Shown: positions 6,710-13,144, counted from the stretch's first letter. The stretch is 13,193 nucleotides of DNA from Eubacterium sp. UBA3782 (GCA_002368795.1 DFFG01000044.1:1-13193), one strand, 5' to 3'. Notes: generated by a model not told the origin, from the sequence alone. Numbers and translations are program-made.

Positions 6710-6711
6710 AA
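6683..6711 (+). promoter_or_regulatory. hipB promoter
   Basis: CTTACA (6683-6688), a 17-bp spacer, and TATAAA (6706-6711). The hipB ATG is only 9 nt past the -10 element, so the mRNA is probably leaderless or nearly so; no ribosome binding site is present. Operator O4 overlaps it. Confidence 0.55.
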
Positions 6712-6719
6712 ATAGCCTC

Positions 6720-6920
6720 ATGAATGCGATCGCTGAATTTGTAAAACAAAAGAGAAAAGAAGCAGGTCTGACGCAGGAAGAATTTGCCATGCGATCTGGC
6801 CTTGGACTGCGCTTTGTCCGTGATCTGGAGCAGGGTAAGGAGACTGTTCGAATGGACAAAGTGAACCAGGCGCTGGCCATGTTCGGCATGGAGGCTATTC
6901 CGGGAAGGAGGCATGACTGA
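6720..6920 (+). CDS. hipB: HipB-like antitoxin / Xre-family DNA-binding protein (y4mF type)
   Basis: 66 residues forming one helix-turn-helix domain: AEFVKQKRKEAGLTQEEFAMRSGLGLRFVRDLEQGKETVRMDKVNQALAMFG. FVRDLEQGK and the sequel are typical of the short HipB proteins of hipBA toxin-antitoxin operons. It should bind the four TATACC-N6-GGGTATA operators upstream and repress its own transcription. There is no Shine-Dalgarno, and the start lies almost at the predicted transcription start. The stop (TGA 6918-6920) overlaps the ATG of a hipA remnant by one base, the usual arrangement of the operon. With hipA broken, the antitoxin appears to survive alone. Confidence 0.88.
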   Translation: MNAIAEFVKQKRKEAGLTQEEFAMRSGLGLRFVRDLEQGKETVRMDKVNQALAMFGMEAIPGRRHD

Positions 6921-7051
6921 TGGAGCAGGCTTTTCGGACAGCTTATGTCTTTGTACGGAATTCCTTTGCCGGTACACTGCAGGAAACGGATGCAGGCTAT
7001 GTATTTGCCTATGACTTACAGTATCTCGCTGATCCTGCTGCTCCTGGATGA
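6920..7051 (+). pseudogene. hipA: hipA toxin kinase, N-terminal remnant (43 codons)
   Basis: Starts MEQAFRTAYVFVRNSFAGTL, then TDAGYVFAYDLQYLADPAAPG and a stop. This is the N-terminal domain pattern of HipA kinases (YxxxxxAGxLxExxxGYxFxYDxxYL...PxAP). Full HipA is about 400 residues; here homology stops at about residue 42, exactly where an unrelated frame begins (7047). The kinase core is absent, so no toxin is made. The likely cause is a deletion or insertion joining hipA to another sequence. Confidence 0.8.
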
Positions 7052-7211
7052 AAAGATGAGCTATCTGGGTTGCAACTTCGGCGGTGTCAGCGCCATTGCC
7101 GAGAAGAATTTCGACATCGGCACCCACGCCTTCATAGCCAACCTGGAGCTCCTGCCTATCAAGAACAAGGCAGATGAGGAATACGGCTACATCGCACCTG
7201 AGCTGCGCTAA
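7047..7211 (+). pseudogene. C-terminal coding fragment of unknown family joined to hipA
   Basis: A frame different from hipA reads DEKMSYLGCNFGGVSAIAEK, then NFDIGTHAFIANLELLPIKN, then KADEEYGYIAPELR and stops at TAA 7209-7211. The composition looks like genuine protein, and no start with a ribosome binding site precedes it. An open frame from ATG 6945 reaches it only by translating hipA DNA out of frame. I do not recognise the family. It ends 10 nt before the structured repeat copy 2. Confidence 0.4.
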
Positions 7212-7221
7212 CGAAAGGGGT

Positions 7222-7379
7222 TGTCGCATTAAGGAAAAAGCGTGCATAAACATTCTGGAGGGAACAGCCCTCAGCCGGTACTTGGAGGAATGGAACATTC
7301 CGACTTAGCACCGCTGCGTGAGGACAGAGCGCGAGCGCTTCCCGCAAGAATATTTATGCACGCTTTGTTTAATGCGACA
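7222..7379 (+). repeat. Structured dispersed repeat, copy 2, with nested perfect terminal inverted repeats
   Basis: The core 7244-7359 is homologous to 89-205 on the opposite strand. Around it, TGTCGCATTAA (7222-7232) pairs perfectly with TTAATGCGACA (7369-7379), and AAAGCGTGCATAAA (7237-7250) pairs perfectly with TTTATGCACGCTTT (7353-7366). ATTCT/AGAAT continues the stem, giving about 30 bp of long-range pairing. Inside, GGAATG-GAA-CATTCC (7287-7301) forms the apical hairpin and AGCGC-GA-GCGCT (7328-7339) a second one. It could be a MITE-like element, a structured RNA, or a terminator-like 3' structure between convergent genes. Confidence 0.85.
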
Positions 7380-7406
7380 GCTCCTTTTATGCCACGCATT
7401 TGATCC

Positions 7407-8159
7407 TTATTTTACTGCATGGATAGAAAACAGCGGATCCGGCACGTAGAACTGATTCTTCTCCTGATAGATACGGCTACTTACGGTAGTATCTGTGACG
7501 ATCCGCCCAAAGCCGATATCCTTTAATACCTCCTCGTCCCACGTCGGGCGGGAGAGGTTGCTCATGGTCAGCATATGATAGATATCATGGCACTCCTCAA
7601 GCAGCGCATCATCCAGATCCTTATGGGCGATGTTCTGCTTCTGGTCATAATGATGAAAGTTTTTTGCATACTCGGCATCAAAGACGAGAAGACTCCCGCC
7701 CCTCTTCAGGACACGATGCCATTCGCGGTAGGCGCGGATGGGGTCTGGAAGCGTCCAGGTCAGATTCCGGGAGATGACCAGATCAAAGGTCCCGTCGGGA
7801 AATTCCGGCGCCTCGGCATCCATGACCAGAAGCTCTGCCTCTATTTTATGCCGCGCAAGGAATGCTCTCCCATCCTTGATCATATCCGGCGTCAGGTCGA
7901 TGCCGGTCACCGCCGCCCCTCTGGATCCGAGAACAGCCGCAAAAAAGCCGCTCCCGCAGCCCACATCCAGCACCCGCAGATGCCCGGCGTCAGGTACACT
8001 GCGGCAGATCTCCTCATACCAGCACTGTGCCTGGGCGCTGTGAAGCTCTTTATGTCTGGCCTCCGAAAAGCTTTCCGCCCTTTTGGTCCAGTAGCTCTTT
8101 ACCTTTGTCTTTATCTCCGACGATTCGTCCGTAAACCGGATATCCCTCAAGATTCCCAT
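7407..8159 (-). CDS. Class I SAM-dependent methyltransferase (UbiE/COQ5-like fold)
   Basis: 250 residues. The SAM-binding motif I VLDVGCGSG (63-71) is followed by the acidic motif II in VTGIDLTPDMI, motif III-like ELLVMDAEAPEFPDGTFDLVISR, and the post-motif WHRVLKRGGSLLVFDAEY. This is the layout of Methyltransf_11/25 enzymes. The N-terminal part (YWTKRAESFSEARHKEL) is the usual helical cap. The substrate cannot be deduced. AGAGGAG lies 11 nt before ATG 8159, and the start overlaps the LysR stop as TAATG, so the two are one operon. Such methyltransferases do occur beside nickel/peptide ABC transporter genes in Clostridia (from memory), and a family 5 binding protein is encoded divergently here; a role in metal or metallophore metabolism is a weak inference. 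Confidence 0.88.
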   Translation of the reverse strand: MGILRDIRFTDESSEIKTKVKSYWTKRAESFSEARHKELHSAQAQCWYEEICRSVPDAGHLRVLDVGCGSGFFAAVLGSRGAAVTGIDLTPDMIKDGRAFLARHKIEAELLVMDAEAPEFPDGTFDLVISRNLTWTLPDPIRAYREWHRVLKRGGSLLVFDAEYAKNFHHYDQKQNIAHKDLDDALLEECHDIYHMLTMSNLSRPTWDEEVLKDIGFGRIVTDTTVSSRIYQEKNQFYVPDPLFSIHAVK

Positions 8160-9145
8160 TATATTTTCTGCTCCTCTTTATTCTTTTCCGCCTCCCGGCA
8201 GCCGTCCGCGAGCCCGGCGGACGTTGGCGCATGATCCGCCTCGTTCAATACGACCCGCTCCCGCAGAAACCTGGCCAGAGCCTTTACCGCATCTCCCGGC
8301 ACATGATCCGAATTTGTCAGTGCGCCATACGAGATCAGGCCTGACGGGCGTTCCAGACACCAGCCGGATACACGGTGCCCGCTCCCGCCGGCAAAGCTGG
8401 CGGCACTGATGTTGGCAAAACCGTTTTTCTCCATCAAAACACGCATAATGTAATCGCTGTTCGTCGTGACCGCCGGCCTGCGGGCAGCCGCGTACAGCGG
8501 TCTTCCCCCGACTGACCAACTGTCAAAGAGCGCTGTGTCATCGCTCTCCGCCTGAACAAGTGGTGCCAGACGGACCTCCTCCAGACTTTTCCCGGCATCT
8601 TTTGAACCATCTTCGAAATAGTACAGCATGCCGGGGACATGAGCAAACTCCTCATAATGCAGGCCGTAGCGCTTCACCTCATAATCAAACTGCGCCCGAT
8701 GCTCCGGGAATACGTAAACAAACCCAATCTCATCCTCCATCCGATGGATCCGTTCCACGATCCGGAGAGTCGTATCCGTATGAATGTTGAAGCAGATCTC
8801 CTTTTCCCGGTACCGGCTCAAAAAAGCAGAAAACATTCCGGCAAACCATGAGCTTGGGTTCGCGGCGATCCTGACCCTTTCGCCGCTGCCCGCAGCAGCT
8901 CCCTGCTCCAGCTTCTCCAATACCTCCAGAAGAGGGATCGCCTGCCGGCAGAACTTCTCGCCGGCAGAGGATAGGGTTATCCCGTTCTGACTCCGGGCAA
9001 ACAGTGCGCATCCCAGCTGGTCCTCCAGCTGTGAGATGACCTTGCTCACATTCGACTGAGTCGTATACAGCACCTGCGCCGCTTCCCGGAAAGAACTGCA
9101 CCTGGCGGCCGTCACAAAATATTTCAACTGTTTTGTTTCCAGCAT
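8159..9145 (-). CDS. LysR-family transcriptional regulator
   Basis: 328 residues from ATG 9145, with GGAGG 7 nt upstream; an in-frame start further upstream (9178) has no such site. The N-terminal winged helix is classic LysR: LKYFVTAARCSSFREAAQVL, then YTTQSNVSKVISQLEDQLGC and LFARSQNGITLSSAGEKF (residues 7-66). The rest is the periplasmic-binding-like effector domain. It overlaps the methyltransferase start and is divergent from the family 5 solute-binding protein gene, whose promoter shares the same intergenic space. By LysR convention it would regulate that gene and itself, with an effector related to the transported solute. This is inferred from context only. Confidence 0.92.
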   Translation of the reverse strand: MLETKQLKYFVTAARCSSFREAAQVLYTTQSNVSKVISQLEDQLGCALFARSQNGITLSSAGEKFCRQAIPLLEVLEKLEQGAAAGSGERVRIAANPSSWFAGMFSAFLSRYREKEICFNIHTDTTLRIVERIHRMEDEIGFVYVFPEHRAQFDYEVKRYGLHYEEFAHVPGMLYYFEDGSKDAGKSLEEVRLAPLVQAESDDTALFDSWSVGGRPLYAAARRPAVTTNSDYIMRVLMEKNGFANISAASFAGGSGHRVSGWCLERPSGLISYGALTNSDHVPGDAVKALARFLRERVVLNEADHAPTSAGLADGCREAEKNKEEQKI

Positions 9146-9352
9146 CGGCGCACCTCCGTCATTCCGAAACGTGCTCATTATAGTCGAAAACGGAACGGCT
9201 TATAAGCCCCGGGGAGGGTTATTTCCTGCTATATTCTGCTGATAAAATGCTTTTGTTCCTAATTGACGTATTTTACAATATCGCATTCTGGCGGCAGCCT
9301 GCGGCTCATCTTTACGGCCCGGACAGATCACAGAATACAGCAGGGAGAGTCT
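9146..9352. promoter_or_regulatory. Divergent control region between LysR and the solute-binding protein gene
   Basis: On the minus strand TATAAT (plus-strand 9177-9182) suits the LysR gene, with a start of transcription about 25 nt before ATG 9145. A short palindrome GCTTATAAGC lies just upstream (near 9198-9207) and could be part of a LysR box. On the plus side, TACAAT (9274-9279) and TTGACG (9263-9268) are present but not at standard spacing, so the plus promoter is unresolved. Confidence 0.35.
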
Positions 9353-11020
9353 ATGAAAAAGAAATCCAAATCCAAAGCCTTTACGTTCAGATCCTGCAGA
9401 TGGCTGGCTGCTCTTCTTTGCGCAGCCCTTCTTGCCGCAGGCTGCGGCGGCAGTCCGGCTACAGAAAGCAGTCCGGCCGCAGAAAGCAGCGGCACATCCT
9501 CTGCAGCGGCAGCTGCCTCTGCTTCGTCCGCATCTGCGGACAAAGCTTCGAAAGAGCCGATCACGATCCGTATCGGTTCCGGGCAGACGGCACAGACGCT
9601 GGATGTAAACAACGCCTATGACGGCTGGTATCTGATCCGGTTCGGGATCTGCCAGACGCTGACAAAGATGAATGATGACATGAGCATATCCGGCTGGCTG
9701 GCCGAGGATGATTATTCGGCAAACGAAGACAATACGGTCTGGACCTTCCATATCCGGGAAGGCGTCCATTTTTCCAATGGCGATGCGCTGACCGCCGAGA
9801 GGGCAAAGACATCTCTCGAAAGTCTATTTGCAAACAGTGTCCGCGGAACGGAATACTTTGACCCGGTATCCTTTGAGGCGAACGGCCAGACACTGACCAT
9901 TACCACAAAAACTCCTGAGCCTATCCTGCCCAACAAGCTGGCTGACCCGCTGTTTTCCATTATCGACACGGATGCAGATATGAGCAATATGACCGAAAAC
10001 GGCCCGGTCGGCACCGGCCCCTTTGTGCTGGAGACCTTTGATACAACATCCCGGGAGTGCATCGTCGTACGAAACGAGAATTACTGGGGCGGCGAGGTAA
10101 AGGCTGACCGGATCAGCTTCTATTACACAGAGGAGCAGTCTGCTCTCACAAATGCCTTGATGACCGGGGAGTTCGACGCAGTTTACAATGTCAGCATGAC
10201 TGATATCGCCGACTTCGAGAACAATGCGGATTTTACGCTCGTCAGGAGTGCCAGCGGAAGAACGACCCACGGCTTTATGAACCAGAAAGGTGTGCTCGGC
10301 GACAAGGTGCTGCGCCAGGCGATCCTGCAGAATCTTGACAAGGAGACCTTCTGTTCTGTCCAGCTGAATGGACAGTATATACCCGGGAAGACGCTGACCA
10401 CCTCCTCTGTGGATTATGGCTATAACGAACTGACCGATCCCAACAGCTACAATCCGGAAAATGCCGTCCGTCTGCTGGATGAGGCCGGGTATGCGGATAT
10501 CGACGGCGACGGCTTCCGTGAAACGCCGGATGGACAGCCCATCGACCTTACCTTCACCTATTATACCGGAAGGCCCGAGCAGGAGATCCTTGTGCAGGCC
10601 ACCTGCCAGGAAATGGCCAGGATCGGAATCCGGATCACACCAGACCTGAAGGATACCTCGACCGTCATGGACAAGCTTTCTTCCGGCGACTATGATCTTC
10701 TTTGCATGAGCATCAATGTGCTGAATTGTGCTGATCCGGAGAATCACATGAAGACCTATTTCGGGCAGAACGGCAGCTACAGCACCACTGGCTGGAATAA
10801 TCCGGAGTTCGAAAAGCTCCTCTCACAGCTTGGCAAAGCCTCCGATCCGGCAGAAAGACGGGAGATCGTCATAAAAGCAGAACAGCTTTTGCTTGATGAT
10901 GCCGTCTGTATTTTCTACTGTTATCCGCTGATGAATTTTGTCACCAAAAGCAATGTGACCGGCATCGAATGCACACCAGCGGATTACTACTGGGTATCCG
11001 AAGCAACCCAGATCGGCTGA
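9353..11020 (+). CDS. ABC transporter solute-binding lipoprotein, family 5 (oligopeptide/nickel type)
   Basis: 555 residues. A signal peptide (KKKSKSKAF..., then WLAALLCAALLAAGC) ends in lipobox LAAGC, with the lipidated Cys at residue 31. A low-complexity Ser/Ala/Thr linker (about 34-65) includes an 18-bp tandem duplication. The body has SBP family 5 hallmarks: YDGWYLIRFGICQTLTKMN, TVWTFHIREGVHFSNGDALTAE, GTGPFVLE, RNENYWGG and DLLCMSINV. Proteins of this fold bind peptides, nickel or other solutes outside the membrane and deliver them to a permease. No permease or ATPase gene is adjacent, so it is an orphan here. ATG 9353 is preceded by AGGGAG at a 5-nt gap; an upstream in-frame TTG at 9263 is not needed. 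A terminator follows. Ligand unknown. Confidence 0.93.
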   Translation: MKKKSKSKAFTFRSCRWLAALLCAALLAAGCGGSPATESSPAAESSGTSSAAAAASASSASADKASKEPITIRIGSGQTAQTLDVNNAYDGWYLIRFGICQTLTKMNDDMSISGWLAEDDYSANEDNTVWTFHIREGVHFSNGDALTAERAKTSLESLFANSVRGTEYFDPVSFEANGQTLTITTKTPEPILPNKLADPLFSIIDTDADMSNMTENGPVGTGPFVLETFDTTSRECIVVRNENYWGGEVKADRISFYYTEEQSALTNALMTGEFDAVYNVSMTDIADFENNADFTLVRSASGRTTHGFMNQKGVLGDKVLRQAILQNLDKETFCSVQLNGQYIPGKTLTTSSVDYGYNELTDPNSYNPENAVRLLDEAGYADIDGDGFRETPDGQPIDLTFTYYTGRPEQEILVQATCQEMARIGIRITPDLKDTSTVMDKLSSGDYDLLCMSINVLNCADPENHMKTYFGQNGSYSTTGWNNPEFEKLLSQLGKASDPAERREIVIKAEQLLLDDAVCIFYCYPLMNFVTKSNVTGIECTPADYYWVSEATQIG

Positions 11021-11093
11021 TTGAAAAGATCTGCCGGCACAGCTTTGCCTGCCGGAATCCGATATCCCAAAAAGTCACAGAAATGCATAACCT

Positions 11094-11136
11094 GCCCGGG
11101 GCGGCGGAGAATCCTCCGTTGTCCCGGGCCTTTTGT
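11094..11136 (+). terminator. Terminator of the solute-binding protein gene
   Basis: GCCCGGG (11094-11100) pairs with CCCGGGC (11123-11129), with an inner CGGAG/CTCCG stem, followed by CTTTTGT. It lies 73 nt after the stop. Confidence 0.75.
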
Positions 11137-11147
11137 GATGATACAAT
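11119..11147 (+). promoter_or_regulatory. Candidate promoter of the LacI-family gene
   Basis: TTGTCC (11119-11124), a 17-bp spacer, and TACAAT (11142-11147), about 70 nt before the ATG. The -35 overlaps the descending arm of the preceding terminator. Confidence 0.5.
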
Positions 11148-11216
11148 GAGAAAAACGAAAAAGATCGCGGTCTGCCTCCTGCAGGGGCAGGACCACAGAA
11201 CTGAGGGCAGCTGTTT

Positions 11217-12221
11217 ATGGCAACGATCAAGGAAATCGCAGAAAAGGCAGGTGTGTCGATCGGGACGGTCGACCGTGTGCTGCACGACCGGGGCCGTGTT
11301 TCTGAGGAGACACGCCAAAGGGTGCTGCAGCTTGTGCAGGAGATGGGCTATCAGCCCAACACCGCCGTGCGCGCGCTGGCTATCCGCAGAAAGGGCCTGA
11401 AGCTGGCCTTTTTTACGGTGGATCCCGCCGAGCATCCGTTTTTTGCAGGTGTCCTTGCAGGCGTCCGCAAAAAAGCGGAGGAACTGGCCCAGTATAACGT
11501 GGAAGTCAATATCCATATCTGCCACGCTTCGGAGATGTTCAATATTTCACCGGACCTGCAGGCAGACGGGATCGCCCTGCTCCACACGCCGGGACTTCAG
11601 CCGGTACAGGAATGGGCAGTGTCACAGGACATACCGGTCGTCTACTACAATATCCCCTGCGAGGACGGACTTGCCTATGTCGGCTGTGACTACGAGCAGT
11701 CCGGCCGCATCGCCGCCGGGCTCTGTGCCCTGATGACCAGAGGCAGGGGCAGGGTAGGGATCCTGTCGGAAGGTGACGAACGGATCCTCAGCTGCCGGGA
11801 CCGCGTCCGGGGCTTTCGAAAAGAGCTCGGGGCAAATTACACGGACATGCACCTGGACGAATCGGCCGTTTTCTACACCTCCGACACAGAAACCTCGCTG
11901 GATACGCTCGCCGTCCAGATGCTTTCCGCCCACCCGGACCTGGACGTGATCTACCTGATCAACCCCGGCGACTACCGGGTCTGCCGGACGATCCGGGAGC
12001 ACACAAAGAATCCGGATCTTCGCATCATCACCAACGATCTGACCGACACACAGCGCCGGTACATGCAGGAGGGGCTCATCACTGCCACCATCTGCCAGGA
12101 GCCAGAGCGCCAGGGCGCCCTGCCGCTGGAGATCCTCTTCCAGTATCTGGCCAACGGCCTCCTTCCGGAAAAGCGGAACTATCCAACCGACCTTTCCATC
12201 CACATCCTCCAGAATATGTAA
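11217..12221 (+). CDS. LacI-family transcriptional regulator
   Basis: 334 residues. The N-terminal LacI helix-turn-helix is clear: ATIKEIAEKAGVSIGTVDRV then LHDRGRVSEETRQRVLQLVQ with a hinge EMGYQPNTAVRALAIRRKG (residues 2-62). A periplasmic-binding-like sugar-sensing domain follows (LAFFTVDPAEHPFFAGVLAG, VVYYNIP, GRVGILSEG, DLDVIYLINPGDYRVC, ITNDLTDTQRRYMQEGLITA). The VGCDYEQSGRIAAGL segment is typical of the group that senses sugars. GAGGG sits about 9 nt before ATG 11217. About 250 bp downstream is a promoter bracketed by two palindromes ahead of a GH3 glycosidase remnant, so this regulator is the natural candidate to bind them. The pairing is inferred, and the palindromes have an AT rather than CG centre. 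Confidence 0.93.
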   Translation: MATIKEIAEKAGVSIGTVDRVLHDRGRVSEETRQRVLQLVQEMGYQPNTAVRALAIRRKGLKLAFFTVDPAEHPFFAGVLAGVRKKAEELAQYNVEVNIHICHASEMFNISPDLQADGIALLHTPGLQPVQEWAVSQDIPVVYYNIPCEDGLAYVGCDYEQSGRIAAGLCALMTRGRGRVGILSEGDERILSCRDRVRGFRKELGANYTDMHLDESAVFYTSDTETSLDTLAVQMLSAHPDLDVIYLINPGDYRVCRTIREHTKNPDLRIITNDLTDTQRRYMQEGLITATICQEPERQGALPLEILFQYLANGLLPEKRNYPTDLSIHILQNM

Positions 12222-12234
12222 AACTCCCGCTGCA

Positions 12235-12361
12235 GGATGGCTCTGCCGGATGGAGGATGCTCTTGCCGGGCCCGGAATGACTTTGCCCGATGCTGGATGC
12301 AGGATGCTCTTGCCGGACGCAGAATATCTTTGCCGGATGCAAAATGGATTTGCTGAATGAA
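12235..12361. repeat. Degenerate 20-bp minisatellite downstream of the LacI-family gene
   Basis: Six 20-bp units of approximate form GGATGCTCTTGCCGGATGCA lie in register: 12235-12254, 12255-12274, 12275-12294, then a 7-bp partial unit (12295-12301), then 12302-12321, 12322-12341 and 12342-12361. Divergence increases toward the right end. It begins 13 nt after the stop codon. The period is not a multiple of three, so it is non-coding by design. Confidence 0.85.
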
Positions 12362-12420
12362 AAAAAAAGATCGAGGGGCCTGCTGTTCCATCCATTTCGT
12401 GGAGCGGCAGGCCCTTTGTC
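12360..12420. terminator. Bidirectional terminator
   Basis: GGGCCTGC (12376-12383) pairs with GCAGGCCC (12407-12414), with an inner TCCA/TGGA. An A-run on the left (12360-12368) acts as the T-tail for the minus strand; only TTTGT follows on the plus side. Confidence 0.7.
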
Positions 12421-12474
12421 AGCATAATTGCTAATTCCTTTGATCTCTGATTGTGCACAGCGCTGAATTTGCTT

Positions 12475-12492
12475 TGCGTTAATATTAACGCA
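12475..12492. promoter_or_regulatory. Operator A, perfect 18-bp palindrome
   Basis: TGCGTTAATATTAACGCA is a perfect palindrome abutting the -35 box of the downstream promoter. A LacI-family protein is the likely ligand, by context. Confidence 0.75.
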
Positions 12493-12521
12493 TTGACTTT
12501 TCCACCACCAGATCTTAAAAT
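12493..12521 (+). promoter_or_regulatory. Strong promoter ahead of the GH3 fragment
   Basis: TTGACT (12493-12498), exactly 17 bp, then TAAAAT (12516-12521). Operators flank it directly on both sides. Confidence 0.75.
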
Positions 12522-12525
12522 TATC

Positions 12526-12545
12526 TTGCGTTAATACACACGCAA
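12526..12545. promoter_or_regulatory. Operator B, imperfect palindrome
   Basis: TTGCGTTAATACACACGCAA repeats the left half of operator A (TGCGTTAAT) and keeps the outer TTGCG/CGCAA arms. It covers the expected transcription start, 51-53 bp from operator A (five helical turns). Confidence 0.7.
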
Positions 12546-12546
12546 T

Positions 12547-12885
12547 ATGATGCATCCCGCCGGCGGCCGTGCACAGGAGTCCTACGGTGAGGATCCGTTC
12601 CTTGTCGGCGAGATGGGTGCCCAGCTGGTACGCGGCGTGCAGGAGCACAACGTCATGGTCTGCGCCAAGCACTACGCCGTCAACAACATGGAAAACCGCC
12701 GTTTCTACGTGGATGTCGACTGCTCCGAGCGGACGCTCCGCGAGGTTTATCTGCCCCACTTCAAAAAATGCGTGGATGCCGGCTGTGCATCCCTGATGGG
12801 CTCATACAACCGCTTCCGCGGCGACCAGGCCTCCGAGTCCAAACATCTGCTGACAGATATCCTGCGCAATGACTGGGGCTTTGAA
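12547..12885 (+). pseudogene. Glycoside hydrolase family 3 (beta-glucosidase type), internal fragment
   Basis: About 113 residues match the middle of the GH3 barrel: HPAGGRAQESYGEDPFLVGE, the conserved CAKHYAVNNMENRRF (KH motif), ERTLREVYLPHFKKCVDAGC, GSYNRFRGDQASESKHLLTD and ILRNDWGFE. The roughly 100 or more N-terminal residues are missing: the frame begins two bases after operator B. Homology ends at WGFE, just before the expected GFVxSDW that carries the catalytic nucleophile Asp, and the next bases belong to an apparent insertion element. The reading frame runs on seven foreign codons to TGA 12907-12909. The fragment cannot be an active glycosidase. No ribosome binding site precedes ATG 12547. 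Confidence 0.8.
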
Positions 12886-12891
12886 AGTACA

Positions 12892-12938
12892 GCTGGCGCA
12901 TTCTTGTGACTTATAGTCATGAGTTAGCCAGCTTTTTT
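12892..12938 (+). terminator. Terminator-like hairpin at the insertion boundary
   Basis: GCTGGC (12892-12897) pairs with GCCAGC (12927-12932), with an inner TGACT/AGTCA hairpin (12907-12919), followed by six T (12933-12938). It would stop transcription arriving from the GH3 promoter before the inserted gene. Confidence 0.7.
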
Positions 12939-13109
12939 GGGATGTATCCAAAGCGGATTAGGTGTTCCCAAAACGAACCGGAGATATACAATACATGGGT
13001 CCACCATACATCTATTCTTACAGATTGTGCCGCCAAAGATTTCATGCGGTCATATATCCGCAAATGTAGTCTCCCGAAGTGCCAATAGTTCACTTCACTT
13101 AACCGGTAC

Positions 13110-13138
13110 ATGACAACAGATTTGACACATGATATAAT
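13110..13138 (+). promoter_or_regulatory. Promoter of the gene at the right edge
   Basis: ATGACA (13110-13115), 17 bp, then TATAAT (13133-13138). The next ATG is 7 nt past the -10, so transcription should start at or next to the A of the ATG, giving a leaderless mRNA. Confidence 0.65.
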
Positions 13139-13144
13139 AGTATC

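Noticed and set aside
7159..7347. Minus-strand frame (MREALALCPHAAVLSRNVPF...) and its counterpart at 101-580, similar to each other
   Set aside because: The similarity is due to the structured repeat they run through; the frames extend into unrelated flanks. Compensatory changes argue for nucleic-acid structure, not coding.
9263..9352. Upstream TTG start of the solute-binding protein
   Set aside because: It would put 30 residues before a perfect signal peptide; ATG 9353 has a good ribosome binding site.
9824..10747. 307-residue minus-strand open frame opposite the solute-binding protein
   Set aside because: Antisense shadow of a gene with clear family motifs.
11622..12458. Minus-strand frame of 278 residues with repeated Ser-Ile-Leu-His-Pro-like peptides
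   Set aside because: The peptides come from the 20-bp minisatellite and the rest is the LacI-family shadow.
13122..13138. TTGACA next to TATAAT as a promoter
   Set aside because: The gap is only 5 bp; ATGACA at 13110 with 17-bp spacing is the workable -35.
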